A stretch of 64,000 bases of DNA from Neoasaia chiangmaiensis (lineage in GTDB: Bacteria > Pseudomonadota > Alphaproteobacteria > Acetobacterales > Acetobacteraceae): contig NZ_CP014691.1 of the NCBI RefSeq assembly GCF_002005465.1, positions 1,178,001 to 1,242,000 of the forward strand. Reading direction: 5' to 3'. The notes beneath the pieces were generated by a model that saw only the letters and a list, made by a program, of their open reading frames with translations, made no database searches and was not told the DNA's origin. Of this stretch, positions 1 to 10,700 are shown piece by piece (position 1 is the first letter of the stretch; every line of letters begins with the position of its first letter). Position numbers and translations under genes: made by a program.

Positions 1-1548
1 GTCGATATCGAGCCGCAACGGCAACCGCGCACACAGATCGGCCAGACGCTGCGTTTCGCGCCGATCCGGCGGAGGATTGGCAACCTTGACCGACGGATAG
101 GACAGGATGCTCGCATCGTTGGAGAACGGCGTGGCCGTGCCGATCGTCGGCTCGGCATCCAGGACGTGACGCAACCCCTCAAGCCAGCCACGCGGCACGA
201 TGGTGTCGCTGTTCAGCAGCACCACATCCCGACCGGCAGCCGCGCGCAACCCGATATTGGCCGCTGACGGAAAGCCCGCATTACGATCCTGCCGTCGCAA
301 TGTGATGCGTCCGGACGCAGCCAGACGATCGAGATACCGCGCCAGAGCCGGCTCCGGCGTCGCGTCGTCCACCACCATGATCTCGACGCCATCCGGCATG
401 GTATCGAAAACACTTTGCAGGCAGGCACGCAGTTTCGGCAGATCGCGATAGGCCGGAACGATGACCAGCCAACCCGCCGCACGCGGTCGGACCGCCGGAA
501 TGGGCTGCGTCCCGCTCCGGCGTCGCGGCCTCTCCGGCGCGCGCCGCACAGGCGCATCGAACAGCCGTATCAATCCCCGATCAATCGGACTGCCCGAAAT
601 CCCGGCGCCATACCCATCCAGAAAACGCAGCGTGCCTTCCGGCAGTTGATCTGTCGGCACGAAAAACCGACGGGGTCGCGCGAGCGGCACATCGGTATCG
701 ACATCGGTTGCGGGAACCGTCAGCGTCAGGTGCATCGCTGCCCCCTGTTCGCCCTCGATCTGCAGGACCGGTACATGATCCGGATCCGCCGGATGCCAGA
801 GCCAACCCTCCACCCCGCCTTCCGCAGGCTGGACAACCCCCTCGGACCGTCTGATCGCCCGCAAATCGGCCGGGCTGCCAAGCAACGGTCGCCCGTCGGC
901 CAAAACGTCCAGCCAGTCGGCGTCACGCCAGCTTGCAGGCAGATCGCCGGGAAAACCGGATGCCCAACGCGTCGTGCCCCCCGCCGATGCGGAGCGACGC
1001 AATCGCCACGTCACCGCCCCCGTTGACAGGCCAAGGACACGTCCGCCGCCCTCCACGCCGCACCACCCTGCCGCACCCGCGGCCTCGGCCACTTGTGCCG
1101 CCATGGCATGAACCGCCGGGGCCGGTGCAAATCGCGACAATGCGCGTCCCAATATATGCGACGCGCCCATGGGATCGCCCAGGCGCAAACAGGCAACTGC
1201 CTGCCCGAAGAGGGCTTCGCGCAAGACACAGCTTGCGGAAAGGCGGTCCATTGTCGCCAGGGCCTCGGCCCATCGCCCGGCGGAAAGCTGCGCCATCCCC
1301 AGCGCGAGCGCGACATGGGTATTGTCGCGTGCCATGCGCGCCGCGCGATCAAGCCAGAAAAGCGCTGTCGGTCCGTCACCTGCCGAAGCTGCCGCCTGTC
1401 CACGCCGAAATGAATCCTGCGCGCGGCCATCAATCCAGCGCTGCCACGCCGCACGGTCCCGATCCGAGATTTCATGCCCGTATCCCGCGAATACCGGACG
1501 AGGAGGAACCTGCGTCGGCGCTTCAGCCGACACGTGCTGCCGGCTCAT
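1..1548 (-). CDS. Family 2 glycosyltransferase with helical N-terminal region (C-terminus outside window)
   Basis: At least 516 residues are visible and the reading frame runs off the window edge with no stop. The N-terminal ~130 residues are Ala/Leu-rich and helical, with TPR-like spacing (for example 'TALFWLDRAARMARDN'). From about residue 360 there is a GT-A fold family 2 domain: 'VIVPAYRD', the nucleotide-binding 'MVVDDATPEP', and the metal-binding 'LLNSDT' (DxD equivalent). It probably transfers a sugar from a nucleotide-sugar donor at the cytoplasmic side. The ATG lies inside the 3' end of the Sel1-repeat gene (26-bp overlap), so the two are translationally linked. As the last visible member of a type I secretion operon it may glycosylate an exported protein or make a surface polysaccharide; that role is inference. 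Acceptor and full length are unknown. Confidence 0.82.
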   Translation of the reverse strand, partial: MSRQHVSAEAPTQVPPRPVFAGYGHEISDRDRAAWQRWIDGRAQDSFRRGQAAASAGDGPTALFWLDRAARMARDNTHVALALGMAQLSAGRWAEALATMDRLSASCVLREALFGQAVACLRLGDPMGASHILGRALSRFAPAPAVHAMAAQVAEAAGAAGWCGVEGGGRVLGLSTGAVTWRLRRSASAGGTTRWASGFPGDLPASWRDADWLDVLADGRPLLGSPADLRAIRRSEGVVQPAEGGVEGWLWHPADPDHVPVLQIEGEQGAAMHLTLTVPATDVDTDVPLARPRRFFVPTDQLPEGTLRFLDGYGAGISGSPIDRGLIRLFDAPVRRAPERPRRRSGTQPIPAVRPRAAGWLVIVPAYRDLPKLRACLQSVFDTMPDGVEIMVVDDATPEPALARYLDRLAASGRITLRRQDRNAGFPSAANIGLRAAAGRDVVLLNSDTIVPRGWLEGLRHVLDAEPTIGTATPFSNDASILSYPSVKVANPPPDRRETQRLADLCARLPLRLDID

Positions 1549-3289
1549 GACCGCCGAGTTTCGCGAGTTCGGCCTTTGCCTCGTCGATATTCTGCGCGCT
1601 GGCACGCTGCAACCAGCGGCGCCCCTCATCCTCGTCGCGCACACCTGCGAGCCCCCGGACGAGATAACGACCAAGCATCAACTGTGCCAGCCCGTTGCCG
1701 CGTTCCGCCGCGCGCCGAAACCATACCTGAGCCTCGACGCGGTCTTCCGGCACATCATGCCCTCCGCCATACATCGCTCCCAGCGCAAACATCGCATCCA
1801 CCTGGCCGCGCTCGGCGGCAGTCTGATACATCGCCATGGCGCGGGCGTGGTCCTTGCCGCCCACGGCACGGCCCGTGACAAGCATCTGCGCCAGCAGCAT
1901 CTGCGCATCCGTCATCCCGGCGGCCGCGGCCTTCTCAAGCCATGCACAACCCTCGGCGATATTCGTCTCGAAGCCACGCCCCTCGACCATCATGCGGCCC
2001 AGCCAATACTGGGCATTGACCACGCCATCCGCCGCCCGCTTCATCCAGACCGCCGCCGTGCGCTCGTCCCGCACCGTGCCGACGCCTTCGGCCAGACAAA
2101 CGCCGAGATTGAAGGCCCCGACCAGATCGCCGTCCTGCGCCGCACGCTCGAAACGCGCCTTCAAGGCACGCTTCTCCTCTTCCGACCCTGTCCCGGACAG
2201 GGCGAGGTTGCCCAGATCCGAATCCGCCGTACGATCCCCACGCTCGGCTGAAACGCGGAACCAGCGCGCCGCCTCGTTCGGATCGCGGTGGACACCCGCA
2301 CCTGTCAGATACAGAAGCCCCAACGCCCGTGCTGCCGGGCCGTGCCCCTGATCCGCCGCCAGGCGATACCATTTCGCGGCCTCGATATAGTTCGGCGGCA
2401 ACTCGCCGCCGCGCGCATAGATATCGCCCAGCAAGGCGGCAGCCTGCGTCTCACCATTCAGCGCGGCACGACGCAGCCAGGTCTCGGCGCGTTGCATATC
2501 GCGCGTAACGCCACGCCCTTCCAGAAGAGCCAGACCGTATTTGGTCTGCGCTGCCGGCATGCCCTTCTCGGCGGCCTGACGATAGTAATGCGCAGCCGCC
2601 GACGGATCGCGCGGTTGGCCTACGCCCTGCTCGAAAATCACGCCCAGAAGATAGAATGCCGTGCTGAGGCCGCCTCTGGTCGCCTTCTTCAGCTCCTCCG
2701 TCGCACGCTGGCGCGTCTCATCGTCCTGCGCGCGATAGAGATAGGCCATGCCGAGGCCCAGATGCCCCTGCGAGGACCCACCTTGCGCGGCTTTTTCGTA
2801 CCAGTCGAAGGCCTCCTGCTGGTCCGCAAGGTCTTCCGGTCCGTTCGTGAGGATATAGCCGAGCAGCGCCTGCGCATCGGGATAGCCGGCCGTCGCCGCC
2901 TTGCGTGCCCAGACGCCACCCTGTCGGAAATCCGGCACACGTGGGCGTGGTTGCGCATTGGCCGCGATAGAGACCTTCTTCTGCGCCTCGAATCCTTCCG
3001 GAAGGCCGATCGTGTAGAGCGTCGCCAATACAAACTGCGCCTGCACATGGCCACTCTCGGCCGCCATCTGCGTCCAGCGAGCGCCCTCCTCCAGGCTGGG
3101 CGGCACTCCCATCCCGTCCAGGTAGGCCCGTCCGACACGAAACTGCGCCTCCGTAACGCCCTGCGACGCCAGACTGCTGAGCACGGAGAATCCCCGGGCG
3201 GGATCCTCCCCCGCTTCCATCAGGGAAATGCCATAGGCCAGCTTGGCATCGCGCGAAAACTGGGCAGCGATCCGGAGCTTCAACGACAC
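1523..3289 (-). CDS. Sel1-repeat (tetratricopeptide-like) protein
   Basis: A 588-residue protein built almost wholly of ~36-residue Sel1-like repeats, with the recurring pattern A-x-x-x-L-G-x-x-Y-x-x-G-x-G-V then D-x-x-x-A-x-x-W-(Y/F)-x-x-A-A-x-x-G. Clear copies include 'GVHRDPNEAARWF' and 'GVTRDMQRAETWL'. I see no signal peptide or membrane segment. Sel1 arrays form alpha-solenoids that scaffold protein complexes, in bacteria often next to secretion or envelope machinery. It lies 43 bp downstream of the HlyD-type adaptor gene and overlaps the following glycosyltransferase, so it probably belongs to the same transcript. It may bring the transferase to the secretion complex or its substrate (inference). 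No catalytic motif is present. Confidence 0.88.
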   Translation of the reverse strand: MSLKLRIAAQFSRDAKLAYGISLMEAGEDPARGFSVLSSLASQGVTEAQFRVGRAYLDGMGVPPSLEEGARWTQMAAESGHVQAQFVLATLYTIGLPEGFEAQKKVSIAANAQPRPRVPDFRQGGVWARKAATAGYPDAQALLGYILTNGPEDLADQQEAFDWYEKAAQGGSSQGHLGLGMAYLYRAQDDETRQRATEELKKATRGGLSTAFYLLGVIFEQGVGQPRDPSAAAHYYRQAAEKGMPAAQTKYGLALLEGRGVTRDMQRAETWLRRAALNGETQAAALLGDIYARGGELPPNYIEAAKWYRLAADQGHGPAARALGLLYLTGAGVHRDPNEAARWFRVSAERGDRTADSDLGNLALSGTGSEEEKRALKARFERAAQDGDLVGAFNLGVCLAEGVGTVRDERTAAVWMKRAADGVVNAQYWLGRMMVEGRGFETNIAEGCAWLEKAAAAGMTDAQMLLAQMLVTGRAVGGKDHARAMAMYQTAAERGQVDAMFALGAMYGGGHDVPEDRVEAQVWFRRAAERGNGLAQLMLGRYLVRGLAGVRDEDEGRRWLQRASAQNIDEAKAELAKLGGHEPAARVG

Positions 3290-3332
3290 GGCGTGCCTCG
3301 TTCATCGTTCATGGCAGAAGCGGCCTTCCCGT

Positions 3333-4787
3333 TCAGGAAGGCTCGCGCATGCCGTTAGTCGCCGCAGGGATGATGCGGTTGAAGAAATAACGCAACGGGG
3401 TGCGCTTGCCGACATTGATGTCCGCCGTCACCGGTAAGCCGGGGATGGGATGGAAGAAGGTCGGCACACCATGCAGCGTGTAGCGATCAATCCGCAGCCG
3501 CACGCGATAATACCCGTTCAGAGACGTAGAATCGCCGCCCTGCCCACCGCCCCCTTGCGCGCCGCCGGTATTCTGTTCGCCCGAGAAAGCATCGGCGCTG
3601 ATCGTGCGCACCGTCGCTTCCGCGCCGCCATACTGGTCGTAAGGGAAGGTCGTGAATTTCAGCAATGCATGATCGCCCAGATGCACGAAACCCGCATCCT
3701 GGCCACGGAGAACCGCCTCCATCTCCAGACCGTATCCCGTCGGCACCAGCGACATGATCTGGTTCGCGGTTGCCACCACCGATCCGACGGACAGATGGGC
3801 AACCGTCAGCACCACGGCATCCTGCGGCGCACGCAACACAACCAGACTGTTGCGTAGATTTGCCTTCTCGTAATCGCTGACCGATTCGTCCAGGCGATGC
3901 TCCGCGATATTCAGGTCACTATAGACCTGGCTCTTCCAGTTCTGGACGTAGTTTTCCTTTTCGGCCTGCGTGCTGACCAGACGCGATTTCGCCGAATTGG
4001 CATCCTGCTGCGCCGAAATCTGCGCCCGCTCCGCTTCCATCAGGTCATTCTGCGCGGCCAGCGTGGAAAGGCGGCTGCCAACCTGATCGCGCTGCAGGCT
4101 ACGGCGCATCTCCAACACCTGAGATGCCACGCGTGAACGGCTCTGATACATCGCCGCATTGGCCAGATCGCCTTCGATCTGGCTTTGCAGCGAAGCGATC
4201 TGCCCATCGAACTGCGCGATCTTCGCCGTATATTCCTGCTGACGCCGCGCAAAGGCCGCGCCCTGCTCGACGGATGCCGGAATGGCCGTATTCGGGCGAT
4301 AATCGTGTCCGTCAGCCTCCGCCTTCAGACGATCGACCTGCGCCTGATACGAATCCCGCTGCGACTTCATATTGGTGATGTCGGCTGTCGACACCGTCGG
4401 GTCGAGATGCGCCAGCACCTGGCCCTTATGAACGAAATCACCGACATGCACGTCGATGGAGCGAATAATCGACGTCTCCAGTGGCTGCACGACGAGCGTC
4501 GGCTCAAGGGAGACAAGTCGCCCGGGGGTCGAGACAACGCGATTGAGGGGGAAGATGCCCGCGGCGATGATGCTGGCCGCAAACAACCCTGAAATCAGCC
4601 AGATGATATGCCTTGCCGCCGGCGTCGGCGGCATGTTGACCAGCGCCGCGCTCGGCGAATGGAATTCCAGCAGCGCCAGCGGCATGCCCTGCTGCGCGAA
4701 CGGATCGTCTGCCCGGCGTGGCACATGCTGGTCGAAACGCTCAACGCCGTTTTCGTCGTTCTGCGGTACGATGTCGGAGCCGCTCAT
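3333..4787 (-). CDS. HlyD-family periplasmic adaptor of a type I secretion system
   Basis: A 484-residue membrane fusion protein. A short cytoplasmic tail is followed by one transmembrane helix (about residues 61-79), a lipoyl/barrel half-motif ('VHVGDFVHKGQVLAHLDP'), a long coiled-coil hairpin rich in Gln/Arg/Ala, the second lipoyl half ('VVLRAPQDAVVL'), and the C-terminal beta-barrel and HlyD signature region ('GLPVTADINVGKRTPL'). These proteins link the inner-membrane ABC exporter to a TolC-type outer-membrane channel. The chosen ATG is 2 bp after the ABC gene's stop; a longer in-frame start inside the ABC gene would add 26 low-complexity residues and is less likely. No TolC homologue is in the window. 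Confidence 0.92.
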   Translation of the reverse strand: MSGSDIVPQNDENGVERFDQHVPRRADDPFAQQGMPLALLEFHSPSAALVNMPPTPAARHIIWLISGLFAASIIAAGIFPLNRVVSTPGRLVSLEPTLVVQPLETSIIRSIDVHVGDFVHKGQVLAHLDPTVSTADITNMKSQRDSYQAQVDRLKAEADGHDYRPNTAIPASVEQGAAFARRQQEYTAKIAQFDGQIASLQSQIEGDLANAAMYQSRSRVASQVLEMRRSLQRDQVGSRLSTLAAQNDLMEAERAQISAQQDANSAKSRLVSTQAEKENYVQNWKSQVYSDLNIAEHRLDESVSDYEKANLRNSLVVLRAPQDAVVLTVAHLSVGSVVATANQIMSLVPTGYGLEMEAVLRGQDAGFVHLGDHALLKFTTFPYDQYGGAEATVRTISADAFSGEQNTGGAQGGGGQGGDSTSLNGYYRVRLRIDRYTLHGVPTFFHPIPGLPVTADINVGKRTPLRYFFNRIIPAATNGMREPS

Positions 4788-4789
4788 GC

Positions 4790-7012
4790 CTATTCTCCCT
4801 CCGCCAGCATCGATGCCGGCCCCGTGCCCTGACCCCGGGTCTGGTGCCGGTTCTGCTGCATCCACAGCGTGCGATAGATGTCACAACGTTCCAGCAGCAC
4901 GGCATGCGGCCCGATATCGGCGACCGAGCCACGCTCCATGACGCAAATCTGATCGCAATCAACCAGAGAGGACAGACGGTGCGACACGATGACCATCGTT
5001 CGCCCCTTGCCGATACGCTGAAGGTTGGCGTTCACGAGCGCCTCGCTCTCGGGGTCGAGCGCCGATGTCGCTTCGTCGAGAATCATCAGCTTCGGATCGC
5101 AGATGACCGCGCGCGCGATGGCCAGCCGCTGGCGCTGTCCACCGGAAATGTTGGTCGAACCCTCCTCGATCCACGTATCGTAGCCAGCCGGCATCCGTTC
5201 GATGAACTCCTCGGCACCGGCCAGCCGCGCGGCACGCACGACATCGTCGATCGTCAGTCCCGGCCGACCGGCCGTGATATTATCCCGCACAGTGCCGCGA
5301 AACAGGAAGTTATCCTGCAACACAACGCCGAACGAACGGCGCAGATGCGTCAGATTGATCTCGCGCAGTTCGACGCCGTCGAGTCGAAGATAGCCCGTAT
5401 AATTGCGGCTCACGCCCTGCAGAAGACGCGTCACGGTCGACTTGCCCGAACCCGATCGCCCGACGAGGCCCAGCATGGTGCCGGCCGGCACCTCGAAGTT
5501 CACATCGTTCAGAGCCTTGATCGCGGCGCCAGGGTAGGTGAAGTTCACGCTCTGGAACGAAAGCGCCCCCTTGACACGGGGACGCATGCCTGTCGTCAGC
5601 GCCTTGGTTTCCGTCGGCTGGTTGAGCACCGCCCCGGCCTCTCCAAGGGACGTGCTGACCTCATTGACGTCTTCCAGCAGCTTGGCCAGTCCCACGAGCG
5701 GCGCGGCCACGCGGCCACCCAGCATCATGAACGCCATCAACGCACCGGCCCCCATACCGGAGTCGCTCTGTAGGGCCAGATACGCGCCGACGATGATGAT
5801 GCCGCGATTGATGAACATGTCCAGCGGCATCACCAGCGTCGCCGGCCAGTTCGCCATGCGGCCGGCCGCCAGCTTCCAGCGCACGACATCCGCCGTCGTC
5901 TCATCCCAGCTTTCCCGCCGGGTCGGCTCCAGCGCCAGCGTCTTGACCGTGCGAATACCCGCCACGGTTTCATACAGGACAGAGCCGCGCTGCATCTCCG
6001 CCTCGACCATCTTGCTGTACACGCGCGCCATCGGCCCCAGGAACACCATGACGATCAGGCCGATCAGGCCGGCGCAGGCCACCGTCATCCAGGCAAGCGT
6101 CGAGCTCATGTAGAAAAGCAGGGGCAGGATGACGAGCAACGTGAACATGTCGAGGAAGGTGGTCATCAACCGCCCGGTCAGGAAGTCGCGAACCTTGTAG
6201 ATCGCCATGTAGCGACCGAGAATGCGGCCCGCCTGTTCACGCTCGTAGAATTCCAGCGGCAATGCCAGCAGACGATTGAAGGCATGCAACGAAAGCCGGG
6301 TATCGATGCGCGTCGTCACGACCAGCATCAGTTCCCGGCGCGCATAGGTCAGCAGGATTTCGTAGAAGGAGAGGATGACCACGATACCGGTGATCGAGAC
6401 CAGCGTCGCCATCGAATGGTAATTCACCACGCGATCGATAACCTGCATCACGATCAGCGCCGGGAAAATCGTCAGGATGCTCAGGGCCAACGAGGCGATC
6501 AGGATGTCACGCAGCGCGGACTTCTCACGCAGGACGATCTTGGCGAACCAGGCGACGTCGAACGGCGCATCGGCTTCGGACAGATCCCGGCGGCGCTTGA
6601 CCAGCAGCACGTCGCCCGTCCAGACCTGCGACAGCCGGAGTTCGTCCACGGCGACCGGCACGCTGCCGACATCCCCGAGCGGATCGCGCAACCAGATGAC
6701 CCCACGCTCGGGATCGGCACGCACCATAAGCGCCGCCGAACCGTCCTTGAACATCAGCACGATCGGTGGCGTGTTCTGCAAACGCACCAGATAGCGCCAG
6801 CGCACGCGCATGCCCTTGGCAATGGCGCCCTGGTCGTTCAGCCACCGCGCCAGGGAAGCCGGCGACGGCGATGCCTCCCCCGGCTCCGCGGCAAAGTCAC
6901 GAATATCGAGTTCCACACCGTGGAAACGAGCCGCCTCCATGGCGGCGCGCAGACGGATATACGCCGGACTGGCGGATTCGGCATCGCCTGACACGCGCTC
7001 GTTATGCTCCAC
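4790..7012 (-). CDS. Type I secretion ABC exporter with degenerate C39-like N-terminal domain
   Basis: 740 residues in three parts. Residues ~1-145 resemble a C39 peptidase domain but contain no cysteine, so this is a non-cleaving 'C39-like' domain of the HlyB type. Residues ~165-460 form the six-helix ABC exporter membrane domain. The C-terminal nucleotide-binding domain has Walker A 'GRSGSGKST' (~517-525), Q-loop 'VLQDNFLF', signature 'ISGGQRQRL', Walker B 'LMILDEATSALD' and H-loop 'IVSHRLS'. It should export an unfolded C-terminally tagged substrate, for example an RTX protein or large adhesin, through HlyD and a TolC channel. The start is GTG, placed by an AAGAGGA ribosome-binding site about 6 nt upstream. 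It is followed at once by the HlyD gene. The substrate gene is not visible here. Confidence 0.93.
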   Translation of the reverse strand: MEHNERVSGDAESASPAYIRLRAAMEAARFHGVELDIRDFAAEPGEASPSPASLARWLNDQGAIAKGMRVRWRYLVRLQNTPPIVLMFKDGSAALMVRADPERGVIWLRDPLGDVGSVPVAVDELRLSQVWTGDVLLVKRRRDLSEADAPFDVAWFAKIVLREKSALRDILIASLALSILTIFPALIVMQVIDRVVNYHSMATLVSITGIVVILSFYEILLTYARRELMLVVTTRIDTRLSLHAFNRLLALPLEFYEREQAGRILGRYMAIYKVRDFLTGRLMTTFLDMFTLLVILPLLFYMSSTLAWMTVACAGLIGLIVMVFLGPMARVYSKMVEAEMQRGSVLYETVAGIRTVKTLALEPTRRESWDETTADVVRWKLAAGRMANWPATLVMPLDMFINRGIIIVGAYLALQSDSGMGAGALMAFMMLGGRVAAPLVGLAKLLEDVNEVSTSLGEAGAVLNQPTETKALTTGMRPRVKGALSFQSVNFTYPGAAIKALNDVNFEVPAGTMLGLVGRSGSGKSTVTRLLQGVSRNYTGYLRLDGVELREINLTHLRRSFGVVLQDNFLFRGTVRDNITAGRPGLTIDDVVRAARLAGAEEFIERMPAGYDTWIEEGSTNISGGQRQRLAIARAVICDPKLMILDEATSALDPESEALVNANLQRIGKGRTMVIVSHRLSSLVDCDQICVMERGSVADIGPHAVLLERCDIYRTLWMQQNRHQTRGQGTGPASMLAEGE

Positions 7013-7144
7013 GGACGTTCCTCTTAATTAGCGAATCATATAAGCCGCACAGCATGAAGAAACGGCTGCGAAGCAAGATGAAGCAAGTATAACCCACCTG
7101 TCGAACGGTTGCATACCGAAACGCGGGAACGCTTTCCTAGCATG

Positions 7145-7579
7145 TCAGGTATCGATCGCGAAATGCGGACGACGCGATATGCGATGGGCCTGCTGGCCGT
7201 CATGCGTCGTCGCATCGAGACGCAGGCGATACCGCGCCTCCACCAGCCGGTTGGCATTCAGTGACGCGGCCCGGGCCGGAATGCGCGAGGACGATTCGAG
7301 CAGCGCAATCTCGCCGAATTCGCCGCAGCGATGCCGAACCCGGTCCTGAAAGAGCAGGTTGAGCGCCTGCGCCACCTCGTCATGCGGCTGGCAACACGGA
7401 CAATTCACACCATGCCCGCCCCAGAGCCGCGGCGTCACCTTGAGATGTCGCGTCACGAGCCAGCCGCCGTTCATCGCCACATCGCCGATCGCCAGCAGCG
7501 CCGCATGGCCGCGACGCGTCGCCGACCAGCCGGCAACCGACGCACACAGCCACAACGGCACACGTCCATCACCGATCAC
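7145..7579 (-). CDS. Small CxCC protein, possibly a CobW/COG0523-like fragment
   Basis: 144 residues with a GTG start supported by a GGAGG ribosome-binding site 7-8 nt upstream. The middle carries 'NCPCC' followed about 40 residues later by 'LLESSSR'. That order and spacing recall the CxCC metal-binding motif and following 'ETTG/ESSG' strand of CobW/COG0523 GTPases. The P-loop that should precede it is absent, so it cannot be an ordinary CobW GTPase. It sits divergently from and very close to cobalamin-dependent methionine synthase, which makes a metal or cobalamin link tempting but unproven. Coding is well supported by frame, start and ribosome-binding site; function is not assigned. It may be a degenerate or single-domain relative. 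Confidence 0.6.
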   Translation of the reverse strand: MIGDGRVPLWLCASVAGWSATRRGHAALLAIGDVAMNGGWLVTRHLKVTPRLWGGHGVNCPCCQPHDEVAQALNLLFQDRVRHRCGEFGEIALLESSSRIPARAASLNANRLVEARYRLRLDATTHDGQQAHRISRRPHFAIDT

Positions 7580-7734
7580 GCGTGCCCCTCCGCAGGAGAT
7601 GGATTGTCCTGACGGGGCTCCAGCCCGTTTAATCGCCGCCCGTAGATCATCATGCTAGACATGGTATGGTTCCCCTGAAAGAAGCGCCACCCCGTCCTTT
7701 CGATTTTCCACTTAACCGAGACCGATCGCCCGAT

Positions 7735-10700
7735 ATGACAACCCGCCCCCATCTGCTCGACGCCCTGCACGACCAGGTTCTTCTCTGCGACGGCGGCATG
7801 GGATCGCGCGTGCAGATGCTCGATCTCGATGTCGAACGCGATTACTGGAATCAGGAAAACTGCACCGAGGTCCTGACATTGTCGCGACCCGAACTGGTGC
7901 GCGAAATCCACCGTGGCTACTTCGAAGCCGGGGCGGACATGGTGGAGACCAATACGTTCGGCGGCTCCATCGTCACGCTGGGCGAATTCGGCCTTCAGGA
8001 CCGCGCGCGCGAAATCAACCGCCGCTCGGCGGAGCTGGCGCGCGAAGCCGCGGAAACCTTCGCCGACGGGCGGCATCGTTATGTCATCGGCTCCATCGGG
8101 CCCGGCACCAAGCTGCCGACGCTTGGCAATATCGACTACGACACGCTTGAAGCAGGCCTCGTCGAACAGTGTCGCGGCCTCGTCGATGGTGGCGTCGATG
8201 CGTTCCTGATCGAGACCTGCCAGGATACGCTGCAGATCAAGGCCGCCGTCAATGCCGCCAAGATCGCCCGGCGCGAACTCGGCTCGGATGCCCCGATCTT
8301 CGTGCAGGTCACGGTGGAAACCACCGGCACCCTGCTGGTGGGCCCGGACATCGCCGCCGCGGCAACGGCCATACACGCACTCGATGTACCCCTGCTCGGC
8401 ATGAACTGCGCCACCGGCCCGCAGGAAATGGCCGAGCACGTCAAATGGCTGTCGGAAAACTGGCCCGGCCTGATCTCCATCCAGCCGAATGCCGGCCTGC
8501 CGGAACTCGTGGATGGCAAGACCCACTACCCCCTCACCCCGGGCGAAATGGCCAGCTGGGTCGAACGCTTCATCCAGGAAGACGGCCTGAATCTCGTCGG
8601 CGGCTGCTGCGGCACATCCACACCCCATATCCAGGCGCTCGACGAGATGCTGCGTCGTCGCGGCGGCGACCGCCACCGGCCCGCGCCAGTGGCGCGCAAG
8701 TCGTTCTGGATGCCATCGGTCTCCAGCCTCTACAGCCAGGTTCCGCTACGGCAGGAGAACAGCTATTTCTCCATTGGCGAACGATGCAACGCCAACGGCT
8801 CCAAGAAATGGCGCGAGTTGCAGGAAGCCGGCGACTGGGACGGCTGCGTCGGCGTCGGTCGTGAACAGGCGGCGGAAGGTTCGAACGCGCTCGATATCTG
8901 CACCGCCTTCGTCGGGCGCAACGAAACGGCGGAAATGAACGAGATCATCACCCGCTTCACCGCCTCGGTGAACGCGCCGCTGGTGATCGATTCAACCGAA
9001 ACGCCCGTCATCGAAGCGGCCCTCAAGCTGCATGGCGGAAAGCCCATCATCAACTCGATCAATTTCGAGGATGGCGAGGGTCACGCGGAAGACCGCATGC
9101 TGCTGGCTCGCAAATTCGGCGCCGCCGTCATTGCCCTGACGATCGATGAGGTCGGGATGGCCAAGACACCGGAGGACAAGCTTCGCATCGCCGAGCGTCT
9201 CGTCGCCTTCGCCTGCGAGAAACACGGCCTGCCGCAGTCGGATCTGATGATCGATCCCCTGACCTTCACCATCGCCACCGGCGTGGAGGACGACCGCAAG
9301 CTCGGCGTATGGACACTCGAAGGCATCCGCATGATCCGGGAGAAATTTCCGGACATCCAGATCATTCTCGGCCTGTCGAACATCTCCTTCGGCCTCAATC
9401 CGGCCGCGCGCGCCGTTCTCAACTCCGTCTTCCTCGACCACGCGGTGAGGGCCGGCATGACGGGCGCGATCGTACATGTCAGCAAAATCAGGCCGCTGCA
9501 CCTGATCGCGGAGGAGGAGGCCAAGGTCGCGGAAGACCTGATCTACGACCGGCGCACTGAAGACTACGATCCGCTCCAGCGGCTGCTCGAACTCTTCGCC
9601 GGCCGCAAGGCCGCTGACGCGGTTCAGAAAAAGAAGGCGGAAACACCGGCGGAACGCCTTAAGGACCGCATCGTGGACGGCGACCGCAAGGGCATCGAGG
9701 CCGATCTCGAGGCCGCCATGCAGGACATGCCGCCGCTCGACATCATCAATACCGTCCTGCTCGACGGCATGAAAGTGGTCGGCGAACTGTTCGGCGCGGG
9801 CAAGATGCAGCTTCCCTTCGTGCTCCAGTCGGCCGAGACGATGAAGACCGCCGTCGCCTGGCTGGAGCCGCATATGGAGCGCGTGGAAGGGCAATCGCGC
9901 GGGATTATGGTGCTCGCCACCGTCAAGGGCGACGTGCACGACATCGGCAAGAACCTCGTCGACATCATCCTGACCAACAATGGCTATCAGGTCGTCAACC
10001 TCGGCATCAAGGTGCCGCTGGCCGACATGATCGCCGCCGCGAAGGAGCACAACGCGCATGCCATCGGCATGTCCGGCCTGCTGGTGAAATCCACCGTCAT
10101 CATGCGCGAGAATCTCGAGGAAATGGCGCGCCAGGGCATCGACCTGCCGGTCTTCCTCGGCGGCGCGGCCCTGACCCGGAATTACGTCGAGGAGGAATGC
10201 GCCCTGGCCTACGGCAACGGCACGCCCGGTCGTGTCGCCTACGCGCGCGACGCCTTCGACGGCCTTTCCCTGATGGATAAGGTCGCCACGAAGCAGTTCG
10301 ACGATTATCTCGGCGCCATCCAGACCCGTCGCGCGGGCAAGTCGAAGCGCCGCACCGAGCGCGCGCCGGAAGTGGCCGATACGCGCGGCTTCGAGCCCGT
10401 GGACAAGGACGCTGCCCGTGCCCGCCGCGCCCGCATCGCCGACAGCCTGACACCGCCGACGCCACCGTTCTGGGGCGCGCGGATCGTCGAGGCCGCGCCA
10501 AATGCCGTCCTGCCGTTCCTCAACGAACGCTCGCTCTATCAATTCCAGTGGGGCTTCCGGAAACAGGGGCGCTCGCTGGATGATTTCATGGTCTACGCGA
10601 AGCAGGAACTCCGCCCGGTGCTCAAGCGCATGCTGGACATCACGGCCGCGGAAAACATCCTGAAGCCACAGGCGATATACGGCTACTGGAAGGCAGCGGG

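Noticed and set aside
4790-5250. C39-type peptidase activity in the ABC exporter
   Set aside because: The N-terminal domain has no cysteine, so it cannot cleave leader peptides like bacteriocin exporters.
7580-7734. Cobalamin or SAH riboswitch before metH
   Set aside because: No B12-box or SAH core sequence recognised in the ~155 bases before the start.
7576-8676. Long antisense frame over the start of metH, and a similar one at 8992-10812
   Set aside because: Both are mirror images of the strongly supported metH reading frame in GC-rich sequence; no family motifs or start signals.
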